The notes: generated by a model from the sequence alone, not told the origin. DNA of 37,549 bases from Phenylobacterium sp. (GCF_016793225.1 NZ_JAEUMN010000134.1:1-37549), one strand, 5' to 3'; numbered from the stretch's first letter, positions 24,701-32,381 are shown. Translations and numbers: made by a program.

Positions 24701-25044
24701 CGGCGGCGCAGCGGTTCCGGCCCGTGGTGCTGACCACGCTGGTGACCGTGGTCGGGCTGCTGCCGCTGATGTTCCAGATCCACCCGAACTTCCACACCCT
24801 GCACCTCGAGTACAAGGCGCCGGGGTCGACCTGGTGGGTGCAGCTGTCGGCGTCCGTGGTGTGGGGGCTGTCGTTCGCCACACTGCTCACGCTGGTGCTC
24901 ACGCCGGTGATGCTGGCGGCCCCCAAGGTCTATTCGCGGCGGTTCGGCTGGCTGCGGGATCGCGCCATCCGCCGGCCGGCGGCGGGCGGACGGAAGTCCG
25001 TGGCGGATGACGGCCGGGACAGCCTGCCCAAGGCGGCGGAGTAG
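21799..25044 (+). CDS. RND efflux permease (AcrB/HAE-like) with altered proton-relay residues
   Basis: The ATG at 21799 follows GGGAGAG and gives 1081 residues. Topology is that of an AcrB-type pump: TM1 ([12 protein letters not shown]), a first large periplasmic loop, TM2-6, a second loop and TM7-12. Where AcrB has D407-D408 in TM4 the sequence reads L-V-D399-G400-G-I-V-V-V-E. Where AcrB has K940 in TM10 it reads V-G-H943-N-I-V-L. Thus one relay Asp and the relay Lys are replaced by Gly and His. Similar V-D-G and N-N-I-V-L sequences occur in a branch of alphaproteobacterial RND permeases, so I take it as a functional subfamily and not as decay. The substrate is unknown. Confidence 0.93.
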   Translation: MIGPLIDGAIKRRKVVLGVTLIAALFGLFAYLNMPRESEPDIDLPYISVIVPYPGVSPEDSERLLVKPLELELQTMEGIESMNAVARQGAAVVTLEFEADFDKDKALEDVRAKVDLARGKFPPDAEEPIIEENNFSGEPIIGIVISGAAPERELHRITTALKERLEGTEGVLEVYMAGGREEVLEVTIDPLRMEAYNVTTGEVAQVIGRNNQLVPAGNLLSGAGQFAVKVPGVVEKPADILALPIKKAGDRIITMGDIGDVRRTFKEASTVSRFNGQPAFILEVSKRGGANILETVEIVRKATEAEAKKWPSTVKLDYLYDESDFIGRTLVVLESGLLMASLLVMMIIVASLGIRQGLMVGASIPICFLLAFLIMTGMGVTLNMMVMFGLVLAVGILVDGGIVVVEYADRRMAEGLPKTEAFTAAGKRMFWPVANGTLTTLCAFVPFMFWNSIAGKFMSFLPLTLFFVLGASIFVALIFTPALGSIFARKAAVDEEHLAEIAKSEHGDPREMKGFMGWYARSLTAMTHHPTRTFLAGFLIVAAIFVWFGNTKHRTEFFFSDEPEFVQVFVKARGNLSPEAQDALTQQVEQRLAGVKGVESLYVRSGGFSSNGGPNSAPNDTVGRIRVDFVDYEERLELGLSGYDIENAVKARLGEVAGLQLEVRGPQNGPPVGKDIQVQLSSHDPAQLNAAADLVMAQLTADNQLKELEDNRTSPGIEWNLAVDRQAAGRYGVDVLSVGQTIQFLTGGVLMGRFRPDDAEDELDIRVRFPPSARNVAALEQLKITTPQGPVPASYFIKRVPAQQVTQIQRRDGQRLVIVQANTIDKDKAPPNLKIDALRPALEKALEPYNAVTWKFIGADEEGQEAVGFFAAAMAASLFMMFVILLWQFNSFYGVVVTLSAVILSTVGVLLGVQVNLGNTFPYISVIMLGTGVVALFGVVVGHNIVLVDTFYHLRHAGYPADEAAIRAAAQRFRPVVLTTLVTVVGLLPLMFQIHPNFHTLHLEYKAPGSTWWVQLSASVVWGLSFATLLTLVLTPVMLAAPKVYSRRFGWLRDRAIRRPAAGGRKSVADDGRDSLPKAAE

Positions 25045-25167
25045 GCCGGCGCTCGCCTCCGTAACACTCCCTAGGGGGGCGACCCGAATGGTGGAAGTCC
25101 GGGCTGAGGCGTAAGCCCCTCGCCGTCGGCGCGACCCCCCGCGGCGGCGCGTAACCGGAGTTCCCCG

Positions 25168-25860
25168 ATGACCCCTCCCCTCATCGATCTTGCCGTCACC
25201 CATCGTCCCCGCGGGGCGTCGGACCGGATCGCCTTCGGCTTCGTGAAGGCGCTGCGGTTCTGCGCCGACACCTTCTTCGCCAGGCGCTACGGGCACCGCG
25301 CGGTGGTGCTGGAGACCGTGGCCGCCGTGCCCGGCATGGTCGGCGCCACGCTCAACCACCTGAAGTGCCTGCGCCGGATGTGCGACGACCGCGGCTGGAT
25401 CAAGACGCTCATGGACGAGGCCGAGAACGAGCGCATGCACCTGATGACGTTCATCGAGGTGGCCAGGCCCACCGCATTCGAGCGCTTCGTCGTCGTGGCG
25501 GCGCAGTGGGTGTTCTACCTGTTCTTCTTCGGCCTCTACCTCGTCAGCCCGAAGACCGCGCACCGTGTGGTCGGCTACTTCGAGGAAGAGGCGGTGATCA
25601 GCTACACCCACTACCTCGCCGAGATCGACGAAGGCCGCTCGCCGAACGTCCCCGCCCCGGCCATCGCGCGCCGCTACTGGAACCTGCCGGCCGACGCCAC
25701 CCTGCGTGACGTGGTGCTGGTGGTCCGGGCCGACGAGGCGCACCACCGCGACGTGAACCACGGCTTCGCCGACGAACTGGCCGGCCTCGCCCCGCCCGTG
25801 AAGATCCCGGCCGCCTGGCCGCACGAACAGCTGGAGCCGCACTGGCGCGAGGCGGCCTGA
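25168..25860 (+). CDS. aox: Alternative oxidase (cyanide-resistant, di-iron ubiquinol oxidase)
   Basis: The protein has 230 residues, close to the core length of bacterial alternative oxidases. All four conserved boxes are present: L-E49-T, N-E88-R-M-H91, [11 protein letters not shown] at 139-149 and R-A-D-E190-A-H-H193-R-D-V-N-H. Together they supply the Glu/His ligands of the di-iron centre. It is a monotopic inner-membrane enzyme that passes electrons from ubiquinol to O2 without pumping protons, and it resists cyanide and nitric oxide. The stop overlaps the next start as TGATG, coupling it to a truncated hemoglobin. The 123 bases upstream contain GC-rich inverted sequences but no visible FNR/NnrR box. 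Confidence 0.95.
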   Translation: MTPPLIDLAVTHRPRGASDRIAFGFVKALRFCADTFFARRYGHRAVVLETVAAVPGMVGATLNHLKCLRRMCDDRGWIKTLMDEAENERMHLMTFIEVARPTAFERFVVVAAQWVFYLFFFGLYLVSPKTAHRVVGYFEEEAVISYTHYLAEIDEGRSPNVPAPAIARRYWNLPADATLRDVVLVVRADEAHHRDVNHGFADELAGLAPPVKIPAAWPHEQLEPHWREAA

Positions 25861-26276
25861 TGGACGTGCGGGCCCGCGTCGGCCCTGGCCATGAGGTCGG
25901 GGTCGACGAGGCGATGATCCGGCGCCAGGTGCACACGTTCTACGGACGGGTGCGCCTGGACCCCGTCCTGGGCCCGATCTTCAACGCCGCCGTCGACGAC
26001 TGGGACGAGCACCTGGCCAAGCTCTGCGACTTCTGGTCCTCGGTGCTGCTGATGACCGGCCGCTTCAAGGGCTCGCCCATGGCGGCCCATTCCCGGCGCC
26101 CCGAGATCGCCTCGGAGCACTTCCCCCTGTGGCTGGACCTCTTCGAGCGAACCGCCCGCGAGACGTGCCCGCCGGCGGCCGCCGACCTCTTCATGGAGAA
26201 GGCCCGGATGATCGGCCGAAGCCTGTCGCTGGGTCTGGCGGTGAGCCGTGGCGAGATCCCGCCGCTCGACGCCTAG
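25860..26276 (+). CDS. Group III truncated hemoglobin
   Basis: The 138-residue protein follows the group III (Ctb-like) pattern: F-Y28-G-R-V gives the B10 Tyr, L-G-P-I-F-N and W-D-E-H51 the E-helix region with a distal His, and G-S-P-M-A-A-H77 the proximal His, followed by H-F-P-L-W. Compared with the Campylobacter protein, these residues line up without gaps apart from a shorter loop after the I-F-N segment. Such globins bind O2 and NO. Translational coupling to an NO-resistant oxidase suggests a joint role in oxygen supply or in protection from nitric oxide. That link is inferred. Confidence 0.92.
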   Translation: MDVRARVGPGHEVGVDEAMIRRQVHTFYGRVRLDPVLGPIFNAAVDDWDEHLAKLCDFWSSVLLMTGRFKGSPMAAHSRRPEIASEHFPLWLDLFERTARETCPPAAADLFMEKARMIGRSLSLGLAVSRGEIPPLDA

Positions 26277-26299
26277 GCCGGTCGCGCTCTCAAGCGCCC

Positions 26300-26737
26300 C
26301 TACGCGATCTTGGCAGCGATCTCGGCGGCGAGGGCCTTCAGCTCTTCCTTGTCGGCCATGCCGCCGCCGGCGTGCCGGCCGAGGGGGACGCCATCCCAGC
26401 GCGGGATGATGTGGAAGTGCAGGTGATACACCGTCTGGCCGGAGGCGGCGCCGTTGAACTGGCTGATCATCACGCCGTCGGGCTTGAGCGCGGCGCGCAC
26501 GGCCCTGGCCACACGCTGGACGCCCAGCATCAGTGGGCCGACCACCTGCGGCTCCTCCTCCAGGAAGTTGCGCGCCGTGGAATGCTTGGGGATGACCAGC
26601 GTGTGCCCCTTCGACTGGGGGAACACGTCCATGAAGGCGAACACATGCTCGTCCTCGAAGACGCGCACGCAGGGCGCCTCGCCACGCAGGATCTTGGCGA
26701 AGATGTTGGCTGGGTCGTAGGCCCCGTCCAGGCTCAT
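26300..26737 (-). CDS. HIT-family nucleotide-binding protein (HINT-like)
   Basis: The 145-residue protein has the histidine triad H105-L-H107-F-H109 near its end and the earlier F-M-D-V-F-P and G-H-T-L-V-I-P-K-H segments. The family hydrolyses nucleoside phosphoramidates or dinucleotides such as Ap4A. It is a stand-alone reverse-strand gene that ends 23 bases from the convergent hemoglobin gene. The start is an ATG at 26735-26737. Confidence 0.93.
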   Translation of the reverse strand: MSLDGAYDPANIFAKILRGEAPCVRVFEDEHVFAFMDVFPQSKGHTLVIPKHSTARNFLEEEPQVVGPLMLGVQRVARAVRAALKPDGVMISQFNGAASGQTVYHLHFHIIPRWDGVPLGRHAGGGMADKEELKALAAEIAAKIA

Positions 26738-26795
26738 GGCGCAACTCCGAGATGGCGCCGCCTCGGTAGCAATCGCCGCCGCCCGCGGAAAGGAC

Positions 26796-27179
26796 CTAGC
26801 TCACGCCGACGGTGATCGTGATCTGCTCCTCGGGCGTGGGCGGGACCCCGTCCTTGCGACGGTAGACGAAGGTGAGCTGCTGCGAGCCGGGCTGCGCGCC
26901 CACGAAGTCGAAGACATCCACCGCCATCGCGCCGCCCGGCGGCTGTTCGGTCTTGCGGCCGACGGTCTTCAGCGCCGTGTCGACCGGCGGGGCCTGAAGC
27001 ACCCAGGCTCCGTGCGCAGGGCTCTGGTTGGCCCAGCGGACCTGCATGGGCTGGTCCACGGATATCGCCACCGTGTCACCGTTCTTCGGCGTGTCGAGCA
27101 CCGTCGGGATGGGGGCGCAGGCCGCGAGGCCCAGCATCATCGCCGCCGCCAGCCCCAGGATCCCTGTCCGCAAAGCCAT
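26796..27179 (-). CDS. Small lipoprotein, possibly of the chagasin-like (I42) inhibitor fold
   Basis: The ATG at 27177-27179 follows GGGAGG and gives 127 residues. The N-terminus is a lipoprotein signal with G-L-A-A-C21 as lipobox. The mature part is beta-rich: V-R-W-A-N-Q-S, a P-P-G-G loop, and the closing Q-L-T-F-V-Y-R-R and I-T-I-T-V-G-V-S strands. The Gly-Gly loop and the Tyr-Arg-Arg strand recall chagasin-type cysteine peptidase inhibitors, but the N-terminal N-P-x-T-G motif is missing, so this is tentative. It lies 65 bases downstream of the FemAB-like gene on the same strand. Confidence 0.65.
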   Translation of the reverse strand: MALRTGILGLAAAMMLGLAACAPIPTVLDTPKNGDTVAISVDQPMQVRWANQSPAHGAWVLQAPPVDTALKTVGRKTEQPPGGAMAVDVFDFVGAQPGSQQLTFVYRRKDGVPPTPEEQITITVGVS

Positions 27180-27244
27180 GTCCCGCCTCCCCGCCTGTTT
27201 CGGTCGAGGCTGGGGCGGGGTCTCGCGCTCGTCCTTGACCCCGA

Positions 27245-28405
27245 TCAACCCTCGCGGAAGGGGGAGAAGGCCTCTTCCAGCCACTCCATCTCCTGGTCCA
27301 CCGCCGCGCGCTCCTGAGCCAGGAAGCGCTCCACGGGGCCCCGAAGGGCCGGATCGGCGATCCAGTGGGCCGAGAACACCGGCTTCGGCAGGTACCCGCG
27401 GGCGATCTTGTGCTGCCCCTGCGCGCCCGCCTCGACCCGCGGCAGCCCATGCGTGATCGCCCACTCGATGGCCTGGTAGTAGCAGAGCTCGAAGTGCAGG
27501 AACGGGATGTCCTCCACGCAGCCCCAGTGGCGCCCGTAGAGCCCGTCCTCGCCGATCAGGTTCAGTGCGCCGGCCACCCATCGGTCGCCGCGCCGGGCCA
27601 TGACCAGCAGGACCCGGTCGGCCATCCGCTCGCCCAGCAGGGAGAAGAAGAGCCGCGTCAGATAGGGCCGCCCCCACTTGCGCGAACCGGTGTCCATGTA
27701 GAAGCGGAAGAACGCGTCCCAGTGCGCCTCGGTGAGATCCGACCCCGTCAGCCGGTGGATCTCGACCGCCGCCTGCGCCTCGCGCCGCTCCCGGCGGATC
27801 GTCTTGCGCCGGCCGGACGAGAGGGCCCCGAGGAAGTCCTCGAAGTCGCGGTAGCCCGCGTTCTGCCAGTGGTACTGTTGCCCCTCGCGCCGGCCCAGCC
27901 CCTTGGCGCCAAGCCAGGTCCACTCGGCCTCGGTCACGAAGTTGAGGTTGAGGCCCGAGGCGCCGTAGCGCTCGCAGAGCTGAAGTCCGCCTGCCAGGAG
28001 CATCTCGCGCGCCGCTTCGGCGTCGACGTCGGGACGGCAAAGCAGGCGAGCGCCGGTCGCAGGCGTGAAGGGCGCCGCGCAAAGCAGCTTGGGATAGTAC
28101 CGGCCGCCCGCGCGCTCGTAGGCGTCGGCCCAGGCGTGGTCGAAGATGTACTCCCCCTGGCTGTGGCTCTTGAGGTAGAGCGGCATGACCGCGGCCACCC
28201 TCCCCTGCTCGTCCTCGACCGACAGGTGCTGCGGCCCCCAGCCCGTCTGCTCGACCGCGCACTCCGCCTCCTCCAGGGCGTTGAGGAAGTCGAACCGGAT
28301 GAAGGGATTGCCGGCGTAGGCCGGGTTGTCGGCGCAGGCGTCCCACCCCTCGCGGCCGATCTCGGCGATGCGGCGCGCCACGCTCACCGCCGGCCTCAAC
28401 GTCAC
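27245..28405 (-). CDS. FemAB-like GNAT-fold acyltransferase (peptidogalycan family, PF04339 type)
   Basis: The GTG at 28403-28405 overlaps the stop of the phosphodiesterase gene as GTGA; the product has 386 residues. Features of the family are N-P-F-I-R-F-D-F-L-N-A-L-E near the start, M-P-L-Y-L-K-S-H-S-Q-G-E-Y-I-F-D-H-A-W-A, then G-R-R-K-T-I-R-R-E-R, F-Y-M-D-T-G-S-R-K-W-G and the late G-A-Q-G-Q-H-K-I-A-R-G-Y. These proteins have two GNAT domains like FemAB and are thought to transfer an acyl or aminoacyl group; the substrate is not known. It is the third gene of a tightly overlapping operon. Confidence 0.88.
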   Translation of the reverse strand: MTLRPAVSVARRIAEIGREGWDACADNPAYAGNPFIRFDFLNALEEAECAVEQTGWGPQHLSVEDEQGRVAAVMPLYLKSHSQGEYIFDHAWADAYERAGGRYYPKLLCAAPFTPATGARLLCRPDVDAEAAREMLLAGGLQLCERYGASGLNLNFVTEAEWTWLGAKGLGRREGQQYHWQNAGYRDFEDFLGALSSGRRKTIRRERREAQAAVEIHRLTGSDLTEAHWDAFFRFYMDTGSRKWGRPYLTRLFFSLLGERMADRVLLVMARRGDRWVAGALNLIGEDGLYGRHWGCVEDIPFLHFELCYYQAIEWAITHGLPRVEAGAQGQHKIARGYLPKPVFSAHWIADPALRGPVERFLAQERAAVDQEMEWLEEAFSPFREG

Positions 28406-29166
28406 GCGGCGGCGTCCTGGGCCGGGTGGAAGCCCTCGAAGATCAGGTTGTCGCAGCTGTCCCTGACCGCGTCCCACTGCGCAGGCTCGCGCACGGTCCA
28501 GGCCACCACGGGCATGCCCTGGGCCCTCAGCTGTGCGGCGCGGGGGTGCGGGAGGACGTCCAGCCCCAGCGCCAGGAAATGCGGCCGGGCCAGGTCCACC
28601 TGTTCGAGGTCGCGATACGCCCGGCGCTGGTCGGCGGCCATGTCGGCGGGACGATCCCACGACCAGCTGTCGAGGCCGCGCAACACGCCCGGATAGCGCT
28701 CGGCGAACCAGGCGTGGCTGTAGGGGTTGAACCCGATGACGCAGAGCGGCCCGTTGTGGTCGCCGATCACCTCGTGCACCCGCTGTTCCAGGGGGCCCAC
28801 CTCCCCGAACGGGGTCTTGAGTTCGACGTGGACCATCGCGCGGCGGCCGACGAGGGCCAGCGTCTCGAGCAGGGTCGGGATGCGCTCGTCCGTGCCGGCC
28901 AGCCGGATTTCCGCCAGGTCCGCGGCCGTGTAGTCGCGGATGCGGCCGTCGCGGCCGGTCATGCGCTTCAGGCGATCGTCATGGAACACCACCGCCTCGC
29001 CGTCGGCCGAGAGCTGGACGTCCAGCTCGATGCCGTACCCGGCCGCGCAGGCGGCCTGGAACGCGCCGAGGGAGTTTTCGGGGGGACCGTCCGGGCTCCA
29101 CAGGCCGCGATGTGCGATCGGCGGGTGAAACAGCAGCTCCCAGGCCTGGCCGAACCGCGCGTTCAC
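28402..29166 (-). CDS. Glycerophosphodiester phosphodiesterase family protein
   Basis: The GTG at 29164-29166 overlaps the RidA stop as GTGA; the frame beyond is antisense filler. The 254 residues contain the GDPD signature: I-A-H-R-G-L-W, P-E-N-S-L-G-A-F, G-I-E-L-D-V-Q-L-S-A-D-G and V-F-H-D-D, so both catalytic His and the three metal-binding acidic residues are there. It hydrolyses glycerophosphodiesters to glycerol-3-phosphate and an alcohol. No signal peptide is visible, so it is likely cytoplasmic. Confidence 0.93.
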   Translation of the reverse strand: MNARFGQAWELLFHPPIAHRGLWSPDGPPENSLGAFQAACAAGYGIELDVQLSADGEAVVFHDDRLKRMTGRDGRIRDYTAADLAEIRLAGTDERIPTLLETLALVGRRAMVHVELKTPFGEVGPLEQRVHEVIGDHNGPLCVIGFNPYSHAWFAERYPGVLRGLDSWSWDRPADMAADQRRAYRDLEQVDLARPHFLALGLDVLPHPRAAQLRAQGMPVVAWTVREPAQWDAVRDSCDNLIFEGFHPAQDAAA

Positions 29167-29624
29167 CGCACCTGCACCACCGCATCGACCTCGACGGCGA
29201 AGTTGAGTGGAAGGCGGTAGACGCCCACGGCCGACCGGGCGTGCCGGCCCGCGTCGCCGAACGCGTCGACCATCACGTCCGAGCAGCCGTTCACGACCTT
29301 GGGAATGTCGAAGAAGCCCGGGCCCGCCTGCACGAAGCCGCCCAGCTTCACCACCTGCACCACGCGATCGAGGTCGCCGGCGCACGCGGCGTTCATCTGC
29401 GCCAGCAGGTTGATGCCGCAGATCCGGGCGGCCCGGATGGCGGTCTCGAGGTCGACGTCCTCGCCGACGACGCCCCGGATCCCGCCGCCGGCGTCGACCG
29501 ACACCTGGCCCGAGATGTGGACCAGCTCGCCGATGCGCACGAACGGCACGTAGTTGGCGACCGGCGCGTTGGGGGTGGGCAGTTCGATGCCGGCCTGGGC
29601 CAGGCGTTCAGCGACCTTGGACAT
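29163..29624 (-). CDS. RidA-family (YjgF-like) protein
   Basis: The ATG at 29622-29624 gives 153 residues. The chain has the RidA core I-S-G-Q-V near residue 40, N-L-L-A-Q-M and late R-S-A-V-G-V-Y-R-L-P-L-N-F-A-V-E-V-D. The Arg in the R-S-A-V segment fits the one that neutralises reactive enamine/imine intermediates in RidA. Members with this length and N-terminus belong to a RidA subgroup of uncertain substrate. It begins the operon that continues with the phosphodiesterase and FemAB-like genes. Confidence 0.9.
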   Translation of the reverse strand: MSKVAERLAQAGIELPTPNAPVANYVPFVRIGELVHISGQVSVDAGGGIRGVVGEDVDLETAIRAARICGINLLAQMNAACAGDLDRVVQVVKLGGFVQAGPGFFDIPKVVNGCSDVMVDAFGDAGRHARSAVGVYRLPLNFAVEVDAVVQVR

Positions 29625-29691
29625 GGGGAGACGTCTAGCGCCGCCCCCCGGAAAGCAAAAGGCCTGAGCCCCGCAAATGACCCGGCCAAGC

Positions 29692-29719
29692 AAAAGGGCC
29701 GGCCCCGAAGGACCGGCCC
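29692..29719 (-). terminator. Rho-independent terminator of the phasin gene
   Basis: Reading the reverse strand, a 10-base stem (29719-29710 with 29705-29696, one mismatch) closes a TTCG loop and is followed by TTTTG. It starts 31 bases beyond the phasin stop codon. Confidence 0.8.
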
Positions 29720-29749
29720 CAGCTTACGCGGTACTGAAAACGTCAGGCC

Positions 29750-30184
29750 TTAGCGGACGGCCTGGAACTTCTCGACGGTCGCGGTGACGCGCTCGTTGAG
29801 CGGCTTCATGGACTCCTTCACCGAGGCGGACACGGTGTCCGACATCTTGGCGAACTCGGCCATGTAGGTCTCAAGGGCGGTCTTCGCGAAGCTGGTCTGC
29901 AGCTCGACCACTTCCTGGACGCTCTTGGCGCCGGCGAGCGACTTGGCGGCCGACACCTGGGTGTCGAAGACGGCCTTCGAGAAGGCCATGGCCTGGGCGC
30001 CGAGCGCTTCCGCGCCACGCGCCGAGGCGGTGGCCGACGCGACGACGGCTTCGAGGTTCTTCTTGGAGTGGGCGTTCAGCTCGTTCAGCGCAGCGAGGCT
30101 CTTCTCGACGCCTTCCTTGAAGGCGACGTTGGTGGCGGCGGTGAACTGCTCGGCAGTGGTCTTGGCGGCTTCGGCGACGGCCAT
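29750..30184 (-). CDS. Phasin family protein (polyhydroxyalkanoate granule surface)
   Basis: The 144-residue protein is Ala-rich, helical and free of Cys and Trp, as phasins are. Characteristic stretches are A-A-T-N-V-A-F-K-E-G-V-E-K-S-L-A-A-L-N-E, V-Q-E-V-V-E-L-Q-T-S-F-A-K and the final V-T-A-T-V-E-K-F-Q. Phasins coat polyhydroxybutyrate granules and regulate their size. The gene stands alone with its own terminator, and a long inverted repeat lies upstream. This suggests that its expression is controlled by a PhaR-type repressor. Confidence 0.9.
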   Translation of the reverse strand: MAVAEAAKTTAEQFTAATNVAFKEGVEKSLAALNELNAHSKKNLEAVVASATASARGAEALGAQAMAFSKAVFDTQVSAAKSLAGAKSVQEVVELQTSFAKTALETYMAEFAKMSDTVSASVKESMKPLNERVTATVEKFQAVR

Positions 30185-30263
30185 GGGAGGCTCCTGTGGG
30201 GTCGGGGGGCGGACGGTTCGGCGGGGCTACTCACCCCGGATGACGATCCTGGTTATCTCATGC

Positions 30264-30299
30264 TGCACTGCACAAGTCAACGCATTATTGTGCAGTGCA
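30264..30299. promoter_or_regulatory. 12-base perfect inverted repeat upstream of the phasin gene, probable PhaR-type operator
   Basis: TGCACTGCACAA (30264-30275) and its exact complement TTGTGCAGTGCA (30288-30299) flank a 12-base spacer. Each arm is itself nearly symmetrical (TGCA-C-TGCA). The repeat lies 80-115 bases upstream of the phasin start, and the other neighbour is the carboxypeptidase gene at 30481. TGC-rich repeats are known targets of the PHB-responsive repressor PhaR in related bacteria; assignment to PhaR is inference. Confidence 0.65.
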
Positions 30300-30480
30300 A
30301 CATGACCTGTTTCGGCCCCGTTGCGGCGCACGCCGGCGGCGGCTATGGCGCGTCAGCCGACGGGCTGCGGCAATTGCGCCCGTTCAATCCTTGTTTACTC
30401 TCATGAAAGGGTGAGGCGAGCATGCTACCGACTCTCCCGGGTGGCGTGTGGCCATCTCAACGCTTAACGACGGACGACGC

Positions 30481-31794
30481 ATGATCCAGCACGCCCGCCG
30501 CCTGTTCCTCGCCATTGGCCTGGCCCTCGCCGCGTCCCTGGGCGGAGCGGCTCCCGCCGCCGTCGCGCAGGTCCCCTACCTGCAGCTCATCCCGCAGAAC
30601 TCGTCGAAGTATGCCTCCATCGTGGTGGACGCGAAGACGGGAGAGGTCCTGTACGCCAAGCGCGCCGACGCCCCGCGCTACCCGGCGTCGATCACCAAGG
30701 TGATGACCCTTTACCTCACGTTCGAGGCGCTCTCGGCGGGCCGGATCAGCCTGGACGACCGGGTCGTGTTCTCGCCGCACGCCGCCGCGCAATCGCCGAC
30801 GAAGCTGGGCATCCGGGCCGGCGATTCGGTCTCGGTCCTCGAGGCGATCCAGGCGCTCTGCACCCTGTCGGCCAACGACGCCGCCACGGCTCTGGCCGAG
30901 AAGCTGGGCGGCACCGAGGCCCGCTTTGCCGCCTTGATGACCTTGCGCGCCCAGGAACTGGGCATGAGCAACACGAATTTCGCCAATGCGAACGGCCTGC
31001 CGAACACCCGCAACCTCTCGACGGCGCGGGACATCGCGATCCTGTCGCGGGCGGTGATGCGCGACTACCCGCAGTACTACCGCTTCTTCGGCCAGACGAA
31101 TTTCAACTTCCGCGGCCGCAACATCCGCAACCACAATCACATGCTGGTGAACACGCCCGGCGTGGACGGCCTGAAGACCGGCTTCACCAATGCGTCGGGC
31201 TTCAACATCGCCATTTCGGGCGTGCAGGACGGCCGGCGCCTCATCGTGGTGGTCCTGGGCGGCCCGAACCGCATCACGCGCGACCGTGTGGCGGAAAGCC
31301 TGCTCGTCACCGGCTTCGACGTGATCCGCCGCCGGAACCTGGGCGAAGACATCCGGGTGGCGCAGAACTTCTTCGAGCCGCCGCAGATGGCGGCCGCGAC
31401 CCAGCCCTCGATGCAGCAGGGCGACACCTCGGACACCCTGTCGATCCGCCTTGCGTCGTCGCCGCCCCCGGCGCGCGCGTCGTCGATCCAGATCGTCGAG
31501 CCCCGCTCGGTGCCGCAGTTGAGCGGCAAGGCGAAGGGCAAGGCGCAGGCGGGCGGCCAGTGGACCGTCCAGGTCGGCTCGTTCAACAGCCGCTCGGACG
31601 CCCGTGAGCAGCTGGCCCTGACGGAACGCCGCTTCGGCGCCCTGTTCGACGACGCCCGCGCCGTGGCGGAGAAGGACTCCGGCAAGTACCGCGCCCGCTT
31701 CTCGGGCCTAACCGAGCGGGAGGCCAAGGACGCCTGCCGCACCCTCAAGGCCAAGCGCCAGCCCTGCGCCGTGATCGCGCCCGGACGAGGGTAG
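30481..31794 (+). CDS. D-alanyl-D-alanine carboxypeptidase (PBP, class C type) with C-terminal SPOR domain
   Basis: The ATG at 30481 gives 437 residues and a signal peptide (about 1-30, A-A-V-A-Q). The penicillin-binding domain has S70-I-T-K73, S130-A-N132 and K232-T-G, the complete active-site set of PBP5/DacA-like enzymes. A low-complexity Pro/Ser linker leads to a SPOR domain at about 358-432 (W-T-V-Q-V-G-S-F-N-S), which binds denuded glycan at the division site. It trims the terminal D-Ala from murein pentapeptides, probably at the septum. A GTG 11 codons upstream is an alternative start, but it would disturb the signal peptide. Confidence 0.93.
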   Translation: MIQHARRLFLAIGLALAASLGGAAPAAVAQVPYLQLIPQNSSKYASIVVDAKTGEVLYAKRADAPRYPASITKVMTLYLTFEALSAGRISLDDRVVFSPHAAAQSPTKLGIRAGDSVSVLEAIQALCTLSANDAATALAEKLGGTEARFAALMTLRAQELGMSNTNFANANGLPNTRNLSTARDIAILSRAVMRDYPQYYRFFGQTNFNFRGRNIRNHNHMLVNTPGVDGLKTGFTNASGFNIAISGVQDGRRLIVVVLGGPNRITRDRVAESLLVTGFDVIRRRNLGEDIRVAQNFFEPPQMAAATQPSMQQGDTSDTLSIRLASSPPPARASSIQIVEPRSVPQLSGKAKGKAQAGGQWTVQVGSFNSRSDAREQLALTERRFGALFDDARAVAEKDSGKYRARFSGLTEREAKDACRTLKAKRQPCAVIAPGRG

Positions 31795-31803
31795 CCTTCC
31801 CCT

Positions 31804-31945
31804 CCCGCGCTGCGGGACGGAGAACCGCGCCAAGCCCGGCTAAACGCCGGGCGTCGAGCGGGTCGAAATCGATCTACCGGGGGCTTGCCCTTCCCACCGC
31901 TCGCTCTTCGGCGAGCGGTCCCCCCTTCCCGTTGCACGGGAAGGG
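31804..31945. repeat. Cluster of four GC-rich hairpins between convergent genes
   Basis: Four palindromes follow one another: 31804-31816 (5-bp stem), 31834-31852 (7 bp), 31897-31918 (8 bp, loop TCTTCG) and 31923-31945 (10 bp, loop TGC). They fill the gap between the carboxypeptidase and J-domain genes, which converge. Only the last carries a modest purine tail; no T-run follows. Such arrays resemble REP-type intergenic repeats and may end or protect transcripts from both sides. No second copy is in this window. Confidence 0.5.
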
Positions 31946-31949
31946 AAGG

Positions 31950-32381
31950 TCAGCGCTTGAGGAGGGCGTCGCGCGCCGCGTTGAGCTGGGCCGCGAGACC
32001 TTCGGTGCCGCCGGCGTCGGGATGCACCGCGCGGATCAGGCGTGCGTGAGCGGCGCGGATCTCCTCGACCGTGGCGTCGGGCCCCACGCCCAGGATCCGG
32101 CGGGCCTCGGCGAGCGTCATGCCCGCCGCCGCCGGCGCCGCCGGCGCAGGCCGCCCGGGCGCCGTCCTGGCGGCGGCCGCCAGCCACAGCCCGACCACCA
32201 GCAGGACCACGGCGGTCCCCCAAGCGCCACGGATGCCGCTCCAGGCCGCCACCGTGAACGCCAGCAGCGCGCCGGCGGCCGACAGCAGCCGCCACTCGCG
32301 GCGTTTCAGAAGCGGGACCTTGCGGCGGGAGAGCCAGACGTAGCCGGCCAGCAGCAGGCCGCCGGCGATCAGATAGAGCAT
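31950..32381 (-). CDS. Membrane-anchored J-domain protein (DnaJ-like)
   Basis: The 143-residue protein has two hydrophobic segments (about 1-17 and 33-70) and a C-terminal J domain, beginning M-T-L-A-E-A-R-R-I-L-G-V and carrying the essential H-P-D motif near residue 120 (R-A-V-H-P-D-A-G-G-T). A J domain stimulates an Hsp70 such as DnaK. The layout, membrane anchor followed by a short J domain, resembles Tim14/Pam18-type proteins. Its start lies 4 bases after the mipZ stop, so it is probably in that operon. Confidence 0.88.
   Translation of the reverse strand: MLYLIAGGLLLAGYVWLSRRKVPLLKRREWRLLSAAGALLAFTVAAWSGIRGAWGTAVVLLVVGLWLAAAARTAPGRPAPAAPAAAGMTLAEARRILGVGPDATVEEIRAAHARLIRAVHPDAGGTEGLAAQLNAARDALLKR

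Noticed and set aside
25093-25105. GGAAGTCCGGGCT, similar to the start of RNase P RNA
   Set aside because: The remaining conserved RNase P regions are absent and the spacer is far too short.
22966-25842. Reverse open frame of 958 codons
   Set aside because: Antisense to the RND permease and oxidase; His/Arg-rich composition without any domain.
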